This document shows, in pieces, positions 1-6,096 of a stretch of DNA of 52,811 nt; positions within the stretch are counted from its first letter, which is position 1, and every line of letters begins with the position of its first letter. The stretch is from a bacterium BMS3Abin06 (GTDB taxonomy: Bacteria; Nitrospirota; Thermodesulfovibrionia; UBA6902): positions 1 to 52,811 of the forward strand of contig BDSY01000061.1 of NCBI GenBank assembly GCA_002897895.1. Reading direction: 5' to 3'. The notes under the pieces were generated by a model. That model was not told the DNA's origin. It worked only from the letters and a program-made list of their open reading frames with translations, and ran no database searches. The translations under genes and the position numbers were made by a program.

Positions 1-188
1 CTTTTCATATATTGCTCCGGCATTAAAAAAACAGCTTTCTCCTGAATAAGAAACAGCCATAATGGGAGAGGTCTGTCCGGTTTTTGCCATTTTGTTGTTT
101 TAAGTCGAATTAGAACAAGTAATTTCTCTTTTGAAAAGATTTCAGGTGTTATTTTTGTTATTATTACAAAGACTGCTGATGATTATTT

Positions 189-335
189 TCAATTGCTTGA
201 GTTGATTTTGAGTTTATGCGTAGGCTCTATAAACAAACACCAATCATATTTTTCGTTCCGGAGAAGTGTCTCAGCCACATCAAGATCATGTGCGGCTGAG
301 TTCAACCAGTAGTCAATGGATTGCTTTTTATCCAT
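189..335 (-). pseudogene. HEPN-domain protein remnant
   Basis: An ATG at 335 opens a 48-codon frame whose start (residues about 8-36: DYWLNSAAHDLDVAETLL, then NEKYDWCLF) matches the first helices of HEPN-domain proteins (PF05168 type). The match stops at the point where family members continue with a second long helix. Downstream, between about 190 and 100, HEPN-like words recur in other frames (for example a stretch reading LVLIRLKTTK), so the gene seems to have decayed by several frameshifts. HEPN proteins are often paired with a nucleotidyltransferase as toxin-antitoxin modules; no partner is visible here. The frame is too short to be functional. Assignment to HEPN is moderately sure. Confidence 0.5.
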
Positions 336-352
336 ACAATATTATATACCTT

Positions 353-592
353 TCAACAAGGACTGTGATCAAAAATCACCACATCCCCGGCAACAGGGCT
401 GCGGTAAATTAATTTCCTTGCCTTTCCATGCAGGGCATGGGCTGTTTTCAGATAAAGCCACACAGGCGCAGCGCCTGTGAGCACAACTTCATTGCCCTCT
501 CCTGCCATTTCCCTTGCCTTTTCCATGTATGAGTCAAGCTCCGAGAGTCTGGCGGTTTCCGGGAAAAATGCGCTCAGGTCAATGATTATCAT
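353..592 (-). CDS. Csx3-like small CRISPR-associated protein (copy 1)
   Basis: This 79-residue protein carries, at residues about 37-76, a block VVLTGAAPVWLYLKTAHALH followed by a strand and VVIFDHSP. The block resembles the core of Csx3/Crn3 (SGRGPIWLH...AHxYH...YDPR...VVVxSH), a type III accessory protein that binds and degrades cyclic tetra-adenylate. The first histidine region is kept, but the position of the family YDPR motif reads YRSP, so the catalytic aspartate proposed for Crn3 appears lost. The start ATG overlaps the stop codon of the CARF remnant upstream (ATGA), which implies translational coupling to a CARF effector. It is a close paralogue of the gene at 3988-4227. Family call is from motif memory only. 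Confidence 0.55.
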   Translation of the reverse strand: MIIIDLSAFFPETARLSELDSYMEKAREMAGEGNEVVLTGAAPVWLYLKTAHALHGKARKLIYRSPVAGDVVIFDHSPC

Positions 593-858
593 TGCTCTGT
601 TCTGTCGCTTAAAAAAATAGGCCTTCCATGTTCTGCTTTTTTAGCGTCTCTAATAATAAACCCTGATCTCGAATCTTTCTCTGTCCCGACAATATAAATG
701 GATGATACGCCCTCTTCTTCTGCTGCCTGAAAAGCGCCTATGGACATGGGCACTTTTCCACCAGTGGTATCAACAAATATTTTTTCTTCAGGGATATCCC
801 TGGCAAGAAATTGTCTTATATCTGTTTCTTTTCTCTCTGCAATATTCCATTTTTTTAT
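589..858 (-). pseudogene. C-terminal remnant of a CARF-domain protein
   Basis: An 89-codon frame without an ATG start begins directly after an in-frame TGA at 859-861. Residues 29-47 read VDTTGGKVPMSIGAFQAAE, the conserved nucleotide-binding loop and following helix of CARF domains, which sense cyclic oligoadenylate made by Cas10. The chain then runs to a stop that overlaps the start of the Csx3-like gene by an ATGA junction. The N-terminal half of a CARF domain is missing: upstream lies a dispersed repeat (886-1045) and then a toxin gene. I read this as the tail of a former CARF effector truncated by deletion. Expression from a non-ATG start cannot be excluded. Confidence 0.6.
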
Positions 859-885
859 TCATTTTTTATATACATGCGACCCGAT

Positions 886-1045
886 TAAATCATCTGAAAC
901 AAGTTGAGCGGTTTTGGGAAACTGATTAGCAGGCGGAACCCTTCAGGGAGTTGATTATGATGCAGGGCTGAAGCCCGGCCCCGCTTTTCCCTCAAATAAA
1001 CTCCTGCTGCCCAACCGTGTATGCCCGTTATTCTACTACTAAAAA
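886..1045. repeat. Dispersed repeat, copy A
   Basis: Both ends of this segment match the segment at 16378-16480. Shared blocks include AGTTGAGCG followed by TTTTG near the left end, and CCCAAC plus TACTACT near the right end. Copy A has an extra internal stretch. Both copies lie in the same orientation, directly downstream of a RelE-type toxin gene and upstream of a CARF gene on the minus strand. They may be an intergenic repeat or a shared upstream region. Confidence 0.6.
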
Positions 1046-1305
1046 TCCGAATGTTTACCAATATCAACGAGCGCCACCCTGTCTTTGTCTATGAACTCAA
1101 AGATTACTCTGCAATCATATTCAACGACAAATGCCCACTGTCCCTTTAGCTTACCGCTGAGTTTGTGGGTTTTCAGGGAAGGAAAGAATGGGTCTTTTCC
1201 AAATAAGCGGATTAATCTCCAGAATTTTTTTTCAATCTCAGGTCTGGATTTTACAGCTTTTTTATACGCCTTCCTGAAACTTGTGCCCCAGACCAGTTCA
1301 ATCAT
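1039..1305 (-). CDS. RelE/ParE-superfamily mRNA interferase toxin (YafQ-like)
   Basis: The 88-residue protein has the compact RelE fold pattern: an early TSFRKAYKK helix, a FWRLI helix, the segment THKLSGKLKGQWAF and a C-terminal VALVDIGKHSDF strand close to the usual family ending (IGxHxxxY). Such toxins cleave mRNA on the ribosome and are neutralised by an antitoxin encoded just upstream. The start overlaps the end of the upstream antitoxin frame by 8 bp, as in typical type II pairs. Length is normal for the family. It lies between the CARF remnant and the CRISPR mini-array, so it may stabilise the island. Confidence 0.75.
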   Translation of the reverse strand: MIELVWGTSFRKAYKKAVKSRPEIEKKFWRLIRLFGKDPFFPSLKTHKLSGKLKGQWAFVVEYDCRVIFEFIDKDRVALVDIGKHSDF

Positions 1306-1519
1306 TCTCTAAATCTTTTTTTAAATTCTGTACGGTTCCTGATTTGGCGCGACCGGCCCTGTATTCTTTAATTGTTCTCCTGGCGTTTGCCGCTATCTGT
1401 TCCCTTCTTTTTTCAATATGCCTGCGTTTCAGGACATCAAGCAGAATTTCCTGTTCTTCAAAAGAAAGGAACCGGGCTTTTTCAATAACATCATTTAATT
1501 TGGGCAGAGCCGTTCCCAT
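1298..1519 (-). CDS. Antitoxin of the RelE-like toxin
   Basis: A 73-residue, highly charged helical protein with the pattern LSFEEQEILLDVLKRRHIEKRR, followed by a basic AANARRTIKEYRAGRAKSGT segment. This resembles the short antitoxin-like proteins that precede YafQ/ParE-type toxins. It overlaps the toxin gene by 8 bp and a GGAGG-like ribosome site sits before the ATG. It would bind and neutralise the toxin and may repress the pair. The family name is uncertain; the role rests on position. Confidence 0.6.
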   Translation of the reverse strand: MGTALPKLNDVIEKARFLSFEEQEILLDVLKRRHIEKRREQIAANARRTIKEYRAGRAKSGTVQNLKKDLEND

Positions 1520-1613
1520 AATATGCCTCCTTGCTGCTACGGCGTTGTTTAATTATATCATAACATTGCCCTTGCATAAAATTATCCCCGGTAAGCAAGA
1601 GGGCCTGACGCAA

Positions 1614-1690
1614 GGTTCAGGGTTCAGGGTTCAGGGTTCAAGGTTCAGGGTTCAGGGTTCAGGGTTCAGGGTTCAGGGTTCAGGGTTCAG
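1614..1690 (+). repeat. Heptamer minisatellite (GGTTCAG)11
   Basis: Eleven tandem units of GGTTCAG run without interruption, with one variant unit (GGTTCAA at 1635-1641). The plus strand has regularly spaced GGG runs separated by four bases, which suits G-quadruplex formation. A related short run of AGTTCAA units occurs at about 16530-16550. Confidence 0.9.
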
Positions 1691-1823
1691 GGTTGGAGGG
1701 TTGGAGGGTTGGAGGGTTGGAGGGTTGGAGAGTTGGAGAGTTGGAGAGTTGGAGAGTTGGAGAGTTGGAGGGTTGGAGGGTTGGAGGGTTGGAGGGTTGG
1801 AGAGTTGGGGAGTTGGGGAGTTG
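1691..1823 (+). repeat. Octamer minisatellite (GGTTGGAG/AGTTGGAG)
   Basis: About 16.6 tandem octamers follow the heptamer array directly. They are organised in blocks: five GGTTGGAG, five AGTTGGAG, four GGTTGGAG, then AGTTGGGG units. The phase is kept at 8 bp throughout, so this is slippage-type expansion. It stands just upstream of the CRISPR mini-array, where a leader would be expected. Confidence 0.9.
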
Positions 1824-1896
1824 AAATTCACTCTGTTCACCCTTCAGTTCAAAACCTGGAACCTGGAACGGTGAACCCTGGAACCTTTTTTAATCA

Positions 1897-2006
1897 GTCT
1901 CAATCCCCTTCAAACTGTTCGGGTCATAGAACGTCGCACCGGTATAATCGTTCGCTTGTTGAGCAGATGAGTCTCAATCCCCTTCAAACTGTTCGGGTCA
2001 TAGAAC
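1897..2006 (+). CRISPR. Two-repeat, one-spacer CRISPR mini-array
   Basis: Two identical 36-bp repeats (1897-1932 and 1971-2006; starting GTCTCAATCCCC and ending GTCATAGAAC) flank one 38-bp spacer (1933-1970). The start (TCAATCCCC) resembles repeats of type III arrays. If the plus strand is the crRNA sense, the 8-nt 5' handle would be CATAGAAC. No further repeat follows position 2006. A third identical repeat stands 15.3 kb away beside cas6 (17307-17342). The array may be a residue of a longer one, or the tail of an array broken by rearrangement. Confidence 0.85.
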
Positions 2007-2103
2007 ACTGTAATATTTATACATTCTCTTCCCTGACTTAGTCAAGCAAAATTTCACCACCATATCCAACCCCCTGATTTTCAACATTTTCCCGGATTGC
2101 ATC

Positions 2104-2480
2104 AAAAAGTACGCAAATCCCCCTTTCTGAATATCTGAAAAACTGCATTCCCGGACCCTCATCTTCTCCAACTCCCTGAAAATATTATATTTTCTTCTTT
2201 CAAAAAGTACGCAAACGTTTCCCTCATCCCTTCACTTCCGGGGATTTGCGTACTTGCTCAAAAACCCCATCTCTATCCCCCTGTTTTTAAAGAGTTTTTT
2301 CTGCACAAAAACCATGCAAATTCCAAAAAGTACGCAAACCTCTTTTCCGTCTTCCTGCAAACCTGCATTTGCGTACTTTTTTTGACCCCTGTTTTTCCCT
2401 CCAAATCCCCTCAAATCCACTATTTTGCTTGTTTATCAATGGGTTATGCAAATTCAGGGCTTTTTCAAAAAGTACGCAAA
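2104..2480. repeat. Cluster of six AAAAAGTACGCAAA motifs in alternating orientation
   Basis: The 14-bp motif AAAAAGTACGCAAA (core AAGTACGCAAA in one copy) occurs at 2104 (+), 2202 (+), 2245 (-), 2325 (+), 2368 (-) and 2467 (+). Copies 2/3 and 4/5 form two inverted pairs with equal start-to-start spacing of 43 bp, so each could fold into a hairpin with a roughly 29-nt loop. The two hairpins are 123 bp apart. The outer single copies sit 98 and 99 bp from the nearest hairpin. The rest of the strand is C/T-rich. Open frames here are fragmentary and not supported as genes. Confidence 0.85.
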
Positions 2481-2684
2481 TGGTTTGGCCTTGGCTATGG
2501 CCCCCGGGGATAGATACGGCTAACATAAAAAACGTCAGTTTCTTTATCAAAATCAATCCATATGTATTTTGCCCCTGTTTTTTTGATATGCGGCAGCGCT
2601 TCGAAAATCTCTTTTATTTATGAAATTTCAATAAGGACTATGGTAAACAACAAATTCAAATCAATTACAATCATAACTTCTATA

Positions 2685-3071
2685 TTATTCAACATCGACA
2701 GATATTGTTTTTTCTATGTCCATAAGAACTTTGCCAAGTGTCATAGGGCCGGAGTCAACAACTTTGCCATCAGAAAGATGAATATGATGAGGAAATGTTT
2801 TTATTTCTTTATGATGCGCAACATTGTCCCATCTTTTAACAAGTTCTCCATCAGAGGTTTGCCGGTGAAAACTATAAGTCTCAATATGTATCTTATTTTT
2901 GTGAACTATCAGATATAAAGCAAACTCAAGAATGTCACCATTTGGCAGTATACATTTTATACGTATAAAACCACTTTCATCTCCTGCCTCCTGCCTCAGC
3001 ACCTTAAAGGAAGAAACAGCAGGGCTTACTAAAAGCTCTTGAAGTATACCATCGAGATATTCCTCAAGCAC
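2685..3071 (-). CDS. TumE-family toxin (DUF6516)
   Basis: This 128-residue protein starts at a GTG that immediately follows the stop of the upstream gene. Its middle and end show the family pattern: an acidic strand LPNGDILEFALYLIV, a Tyr-Ser-Phe-His strand, then KRWDNVAHHKEIKTFPHHIH (residues about 81-100). The histidine-rich PHHxH segment matches TumE/DUF6516 proteins, described as toxins of a two-gene type II-like module. Length is typical. The tandem arrangement with a helical partner supports a TA role. The mechanism of this copy is not evident from sequence. Confidence 0.75.
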   Translation of the reverse strand: MLEEYLDGILQELLVSPAVSSFKVLRQEAGDESGFIRIKCILPNGDILEFALYLIVHKNKIHIETYSFHRQTSDGELVKRWDNVAHHKEIKTFPHHIHLSDGKVVDSGPMTLGKVLMDIEKTISVDVE

Positions 3072-3383
3072 TTATTTCATACCTTCAAGTTCAGCTTTCT
3101 TCTCAAGAAAATGATTGCGCATGCGGTACAAGGATGACCATTCTATAAAATCCATATTGTCCCCGAGCCTGCCTTTTTTAAACTCTCTGAAAAAATCAGA
3201 CGATTCTTTCTTGTAAGTTCTCTCAAATTTTTTTAACGCCTTATCCAGTCTTTTTATTTCCCCGTGATACTTATTTATCTTATAATCCAGCATCTTGGAA
3301 ATAGTCCCGGATATAAGGGCATCATCCCCATGCTTCTGTAAAAATTTCTCCAGATTTTTTACTTTTGATAGTGTCTGCTGCAT
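3072..3383 (-). CDS. TumA-like antitoxin partner
   Basis: A 103-residue, strongly charged, helical protein (many Lys/Glu, coiled-coil-like in residues 35-65). It lies directly upstream of the TumE-like gene with no gap between stop and start, the arrangement of TumA-TumE modules. A good ribosome site (CCGGAGG) precedes its ATG, and a TATAAT box lies about 20 bp further upstream. It should neutralise the toxin. I recognise no DNA-binding fold, so the assignment rests mainly on position. Confidence 0.55.
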   Translation of the reverse strand: MQQTLSKVKNLEKFLQKHGDDALISGTISKMLDYKINKYHGEIKRLDKALKKFERTYKKESSDFFREFKKGRLGDNMDFIEWSSLYRMRNHFLEKKAELEGMK

Positions 3384-3430
3384 ATATCTAACCTCCGGAA
3401 TATTTATTATAACGGCTCTGTAATAGGCTG
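3384..3430 (-). promoter_or_regulatory. Promoter and ribosome site of the TumA/TumE pair, duplicated near hicB
   Basis: On the minus strand this segment reads CCGTTATAATAAATATTC, then CGGAGGTTAGATAT before the ATG at 3383, giving a -10 box and a Shine-Dalgarno site. Almost the same 40 bp recurs at about 3930-3975 upstream of hicB (CCGTTATAATAAGTATTC then GGGAGGTATGATAT). There it opens only an 11-codon frame, so the second copy looks like a duplicated promoter whose gene was lost. Confidence 0.5.
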
Positions 3431-3474
3431 CCCTTTTAGAGTTTAATCATTTCTTGATTTTTCGTAATAGTTCA

Positions 3475-3576
3475 GCCACCAAAGCACGAAGGCACTAAGA
3501 AGAATAAAAAACATAATGTATATATAAAAATATCCGTAAAATATCATAATTCCTTAGTGTCTTTGTGTCTTTGTGG
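3475..3576. repeat. Short inverted-repeat element
   Basis: The ends read GCCACCAAAGCACGAAGGCA and, inverted, GCCACAAAGACACAAAGACA, giving imperfect 25-bp terminal inverted repeats around an A+T-rich centre of about 50 bp. No coding capacity. It resembles the palindromic intergenic elements common in related anaerobes. Confidence 0.65.
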
Positions 3577-3638
3577 CAAAATAAAATGGTACGGAACTTT
3601 TATAACCTCATCAGAGGTAACCGCAGGGAACTTCGGAC

Positions 3639-3872
3639 TCATACGGCAACCTTGAGAGATGTGACCGTAACGTCATCTTCAGGCAATGGTTCGTTGTCTT
3701 CTGAATAATCCGTTATAAAGGCACTGACGGCTTTTCGCATCTCATCTATCGTCTCTTCATAATTTTCCCCTTCAACATGACATCCCGGAAATGCAGGACA
3801 CATTGCAAAATAACCACCCTCCTCACACGGCTCTATAATTATCGTAAAACGGTATTCTTTTTTGTCCGCCAT
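3639..3872 (-). CDS. Orphan HicB-family antitoxin
   Basis: The 77-residue protein has the HicB partial RNase H-like fold: YRFTIIIEPCEEGGYFAMCPAFPGC, then a helix YEETIDEMRKAVSAFI (residues about 39-54). The CPxFPGCHxxG motif is diagnostic. It lacks the C-terminal ribbon-helix-helix extension of longer HicB proteins. No HicA double-stranded-RNA-binding toxin gene is adjacent on either strand, so this is an orphan, or part of a broken module. A GGGGAGGATG site precedes the ATG. It could still act as an antitoxin for a distant HicA. Confidence 0.8.
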   Translation of the reverse strand: MADKKEYRFTIIIEPCEEGGYFAMCPAFPGCHVEGENYEETIDEMRKAVSAFITDYSEDNEPLPEDDVTVTSLKVAV

Positions 3873-3987
3873 AATATCATCCTCCCCGGGTTAATAATTA
3901 CTAAAACCAAAAACCCGACCGCAAATATATCATACCTCCCGAATACTTATTATAACGGCTCCGTAATCGGCTTGTCTTCCCAGATAA

Positions 3988-4227
3988 TCAATAGGGACTG
4001 TGATCAAAAATCACCACATCCCCTGTAACAGGGCTGCGGTAAATCAGCTTCCTTGCCTTTCCATGCAGGGCATGGGCAATCTTAAGATAAAGCCACACAG
4101 GCGCCGCGCCTGTAAGCACAACATCATTCCCATCACCTGCCATTTCCCTTGCTTTTTCCATGTATATGTCAAGCTCCTTGAGTTTGGCGGTTTCTGAAAA
4201 AAAGGTGCTCAGGTCAATGATTGTCAT
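3988..4227 (-). CDS. Csx3-like small CRISPR-associated protein (copy 2)
   Basis: A 79-residue close paralogue of the gene at 353-592, differing at roughly one position in six. The core is again VVLTGAAPVWLYLKIAHALH plus VVIFDHSP, with YRSP where Crn3/Csx3 proteins carry YDPR. It begins 10 bp after the stop of the broken TM-CARF gene, so both copies sit directly behind a CARF gene. Known Csx3 proteins bind cyclic tetra-adenylate and act as ring nucleases. Here the likely role is to bind or buffer the signal that activates the neighbouring CARF effector. Loss of the key aspartate makes hydrolysis doubtful. An intact frame beside a ruined effector is notable. Confidence 0.55.
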   Translation of the reverse strand: MTIIDLSTFFSETAKLKELDIYMEKAREMAGDGNDVVLTGAAPVWLYLKIAHALHGKARKLIYRSPVTGDVVIFDHSPY

Positions 4228-4237
4228 TATTATTTAC

Positions 4238-5244
4238 TCAAACAATAGATGATGAAACATAATGTACATCATAACCCCATACTTTAAATGGCGGCAAAGT
4301 TTGAACGTACTGAAATGTCACAACACTGTTAATAGTGATCATTGCACCTGCAATGCTGTTGTATTGCGAATTATTTTGACTGAAATAGTCAAATTATAAT
4401 AACCCGAATATCTTTGGATTAATCCATTCATTTTCCTTCAAAACCCTTCAATTTAGGGTGAAAGGGTTCCGAAGGAAAATGAATTTATCAGGTTACTTTA
4501 ATTTGAATAAAACCCCCCTTTTTGAGACAGTTTAATGTGCAAAACAACAAATGCTGGTGGTTTTATGTCCACCAGTTACATCAATTACTATATCTTTTTC
4601 AGTAAGGTCATGCTTTTTCAGCAATAATATTGTCTTTTCCAGCGCTTTAACAAGCACATCAAAATTCTCAAAGTCAATAGCCCTGTCATGTTTAGCTATC
4701 CTGATATTTTTAAAATATTTACCAATAAAGTTTGTCGCTTTATCAAGGTCTTTAAATGATCCATTGTCACCTTTAGAGCCGACAAGATAGAGATGTTCCA
4801 AACTGCTCTTATGAGGTAATAGCCCTCTTAAAATCTGCTGCCAGTTCCAGCTGATTTTATTAAGTTCTGCAATATCTTTTTCAATATTTCGGGACTTTCC
4901 GCTTAAATCCACTTTTAGTGTTTTACCATCCATAAACTTAAAATCATCAACTATCTTCGGTGCTGGGGGGACAGGAGAATTATTATTGCTTTGTGTGGTG
5001 CAACCTCTTCCTGCAAGAGCGTCCTGACTGATAAAAAGTCCAACCTTCTTATGTAAAGCCATAAAAATGCGAAGAAAAAGAGGAGTGTGACCAGAACAGC
5101 AGCATAAATCTTTCTATCTTCAAGTCCGAATATCACATCCCCCTTGATAGCATCAGCAGCCCACCCCGCAGATATAATGGTAAGCATAGCTGCAAAAATA
5201 CCTGACCACGGGAGTTTTTTGAGGGTTTTAAGTTTTTTTATCAT
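4238..5244 (-). pseudogene. Membrane-anchored CARF effector (Cam1-like), broken twice
   Basis: Three frames join into one gene of about 269 codons. The first (from 5244) has two hydrophobic helices at residues about 14-32 and 47-66, then a linker. A C6 tract at about 4965-4970 shifts the frame; a seventh C would restore it. The second part is a CARF domain (LYLVGSKGDN..., then IVIDVTGGHKTTSI). After TTSI the frame meets a 193-bp element (4357-4549). Beyond that it resumes as AGAMITINSVVTFQYV and ends at 4238. N-terminal membrane helices with a C-terminal CARF recall Cam1-type effectors, which depolarise the membrane on binding cyclic oligoadenylate. No convincing ribosome site precedes 5244. 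The insertion makes it a pseudogene whether or not the C6 shift is real. Confidence 0.75.
4357..4549. mobile_element. 193-bp MITE inserted in the TM-CARF gene
   Basis: The element starts TGTTGTATTGCGAATTA and its other end, inverted, reads TGTTGTTTTGCACATTA, giving terminal inverted repeats. It is flanked by a 5-bp direct repeat AATGC (4352-4356 and 4550-4554), the expected target duplication. Removing the element and one AATGC restores the CARF reading frame. An inner hairpin pairs ATTCATTTTCCTTC with GAAGGAAAATGAAT. There is no transposase, so it moved in trans. Confidence 0.85.
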
Positions 5245-5367
5245 AGAAGCTATTTTCAGTCAAGATTGGAATGTATTTACGAATAACGTTTTTTCTTGGA
5301 GCCCTTGAACATTTTTTAGTCAAACTATTCCTTGAAATTATTTAATATGAAACTTATATAGTTCATT

Positions 5368-6096
5368 TCACGTCTCTGCTCCAACTAGAATACTAATTCC
5401 AAAACGTTTATCAAGCCTTTTGTGTCTTGCAAATGTCCTTGCCAAAGCAGAAAATTTTCCTCTTGCTGACAAAAGCAGTTTAAACTTATCTTTATAAGTC
5501 TGTAATAACATTTCATCCTTTTCCCCCTCTGCATCAATGAGCATTTGGTAGTATACCAATAACATCTTTCTGTAAAAAAATTTTCGTTCGTCTGTATAGT
5601 AACGCCTATTCAATCCAATCGCTTTAATAGTAGTCATTCCCAAATAACTATTATTTTTCGCAATAGTACACCCGTATTTTGTATCCCTATCATCAACTAT
5701 AAAATCAATGTGCTCTTCAGGATCAATGTTAGGGTTTGAGGGATCAATTATAAGGGGATTTCCATCTGAAGCGATTTTAAGATATAACACCTTAGGCTTA
5801 TTAGAATTGCTACTTAGTTTAACAGGAAATTCACTTGCCTTCCTCCCATTACATTGAGCACAAGCCAATAATAGATTTTTCCAATCATTTTTCAAATAAG
5901 AAAAGGTAGCCTTAGGACAAAAATGCTCCACTGCTTTCAGATGGCCTTCTTCAGGAATTTTTTGTTCACAATAACAACATTTTTTATGTTGCATATTCCA
6001 AAGTGCTTTTACAACTTGTTTTTTATTATAATGTGTCCCTTCGGATGGTGAATCTTTTAAGATATCAGGACAGTTTGCTCTATTTATCTTTATCAT
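5368..6096 (-). CDS. HNH endonuclease, PtuB-like (TIGR02646 type), coupled to the RAMP-ATPase
   Basis: A 242-residue protein with a zinc-type HNH fold: CCYC at residues 40-43, EHF at 57-59 and CAQCN at 79-83 followed by RKASEF. This pattern is that of the small HNH nucleases paired with AAA/OLD-like ATPases in Septu (PtuA/PtuB) and type I-A retrons. The ATG at 6096 is preferred because GGAG lies 6 bases upstream; a TTG 12 bases earlier would be the longest start. The frame overlaps the end of the fused RAMP-ATPase by 17 bp, so the two should be made in equal amounts. By analogy it is a nucleic-acid-cleaving subunit held or licensed by the ATPase. It lies last in the main cas operon. Confidence 0.85.
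   Translation of the reverse strand: MIKINRANCPDILKDSPSEGTHYNKKQVVKALWNMQHKKCCYCEQKIPEEGHLKAVEHFCPKATFSYLKNDWKNLLLACAQCNGRKASEFPVKLSSNSNKPKVLYLKIASDGNPLIIDPSNPNIDPEEHIDFIVDDRDTKYGCTIAKNNSYLGMTTIKAIGLNRRYYTDERKFFYRKMLLVYYQMLIDAEGEKDEMLLQTYKDKFKLLLSARGKFSALARTFARHKRLDKRFGISILVGAET

Noticed and set aside
1-90. Minus-strand frame starting at 90 and running off the window
   Set aside because: Only 30 codons, no ribosome site and no recognised motif; it overlaps the decayed HEPN tail region.
1281-2041. Plus-strand frames of 197 and 110 codons
   Set aside because: Most of their length is translation of the minisatellites (repeated GLEGWRV and similar); they are antisense to the antitoxin and have no ribosome site.
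2007-2103. Possible second spacer after the mini-array
   Set aside because: No repeat or degenerate repeat follows, so a spacer cannot be defined.
2232-2918. Overlapping short frames on both strands
   Set aside because: They read through the hairpin repeat cluster or are antisense to the TumE-like gene.
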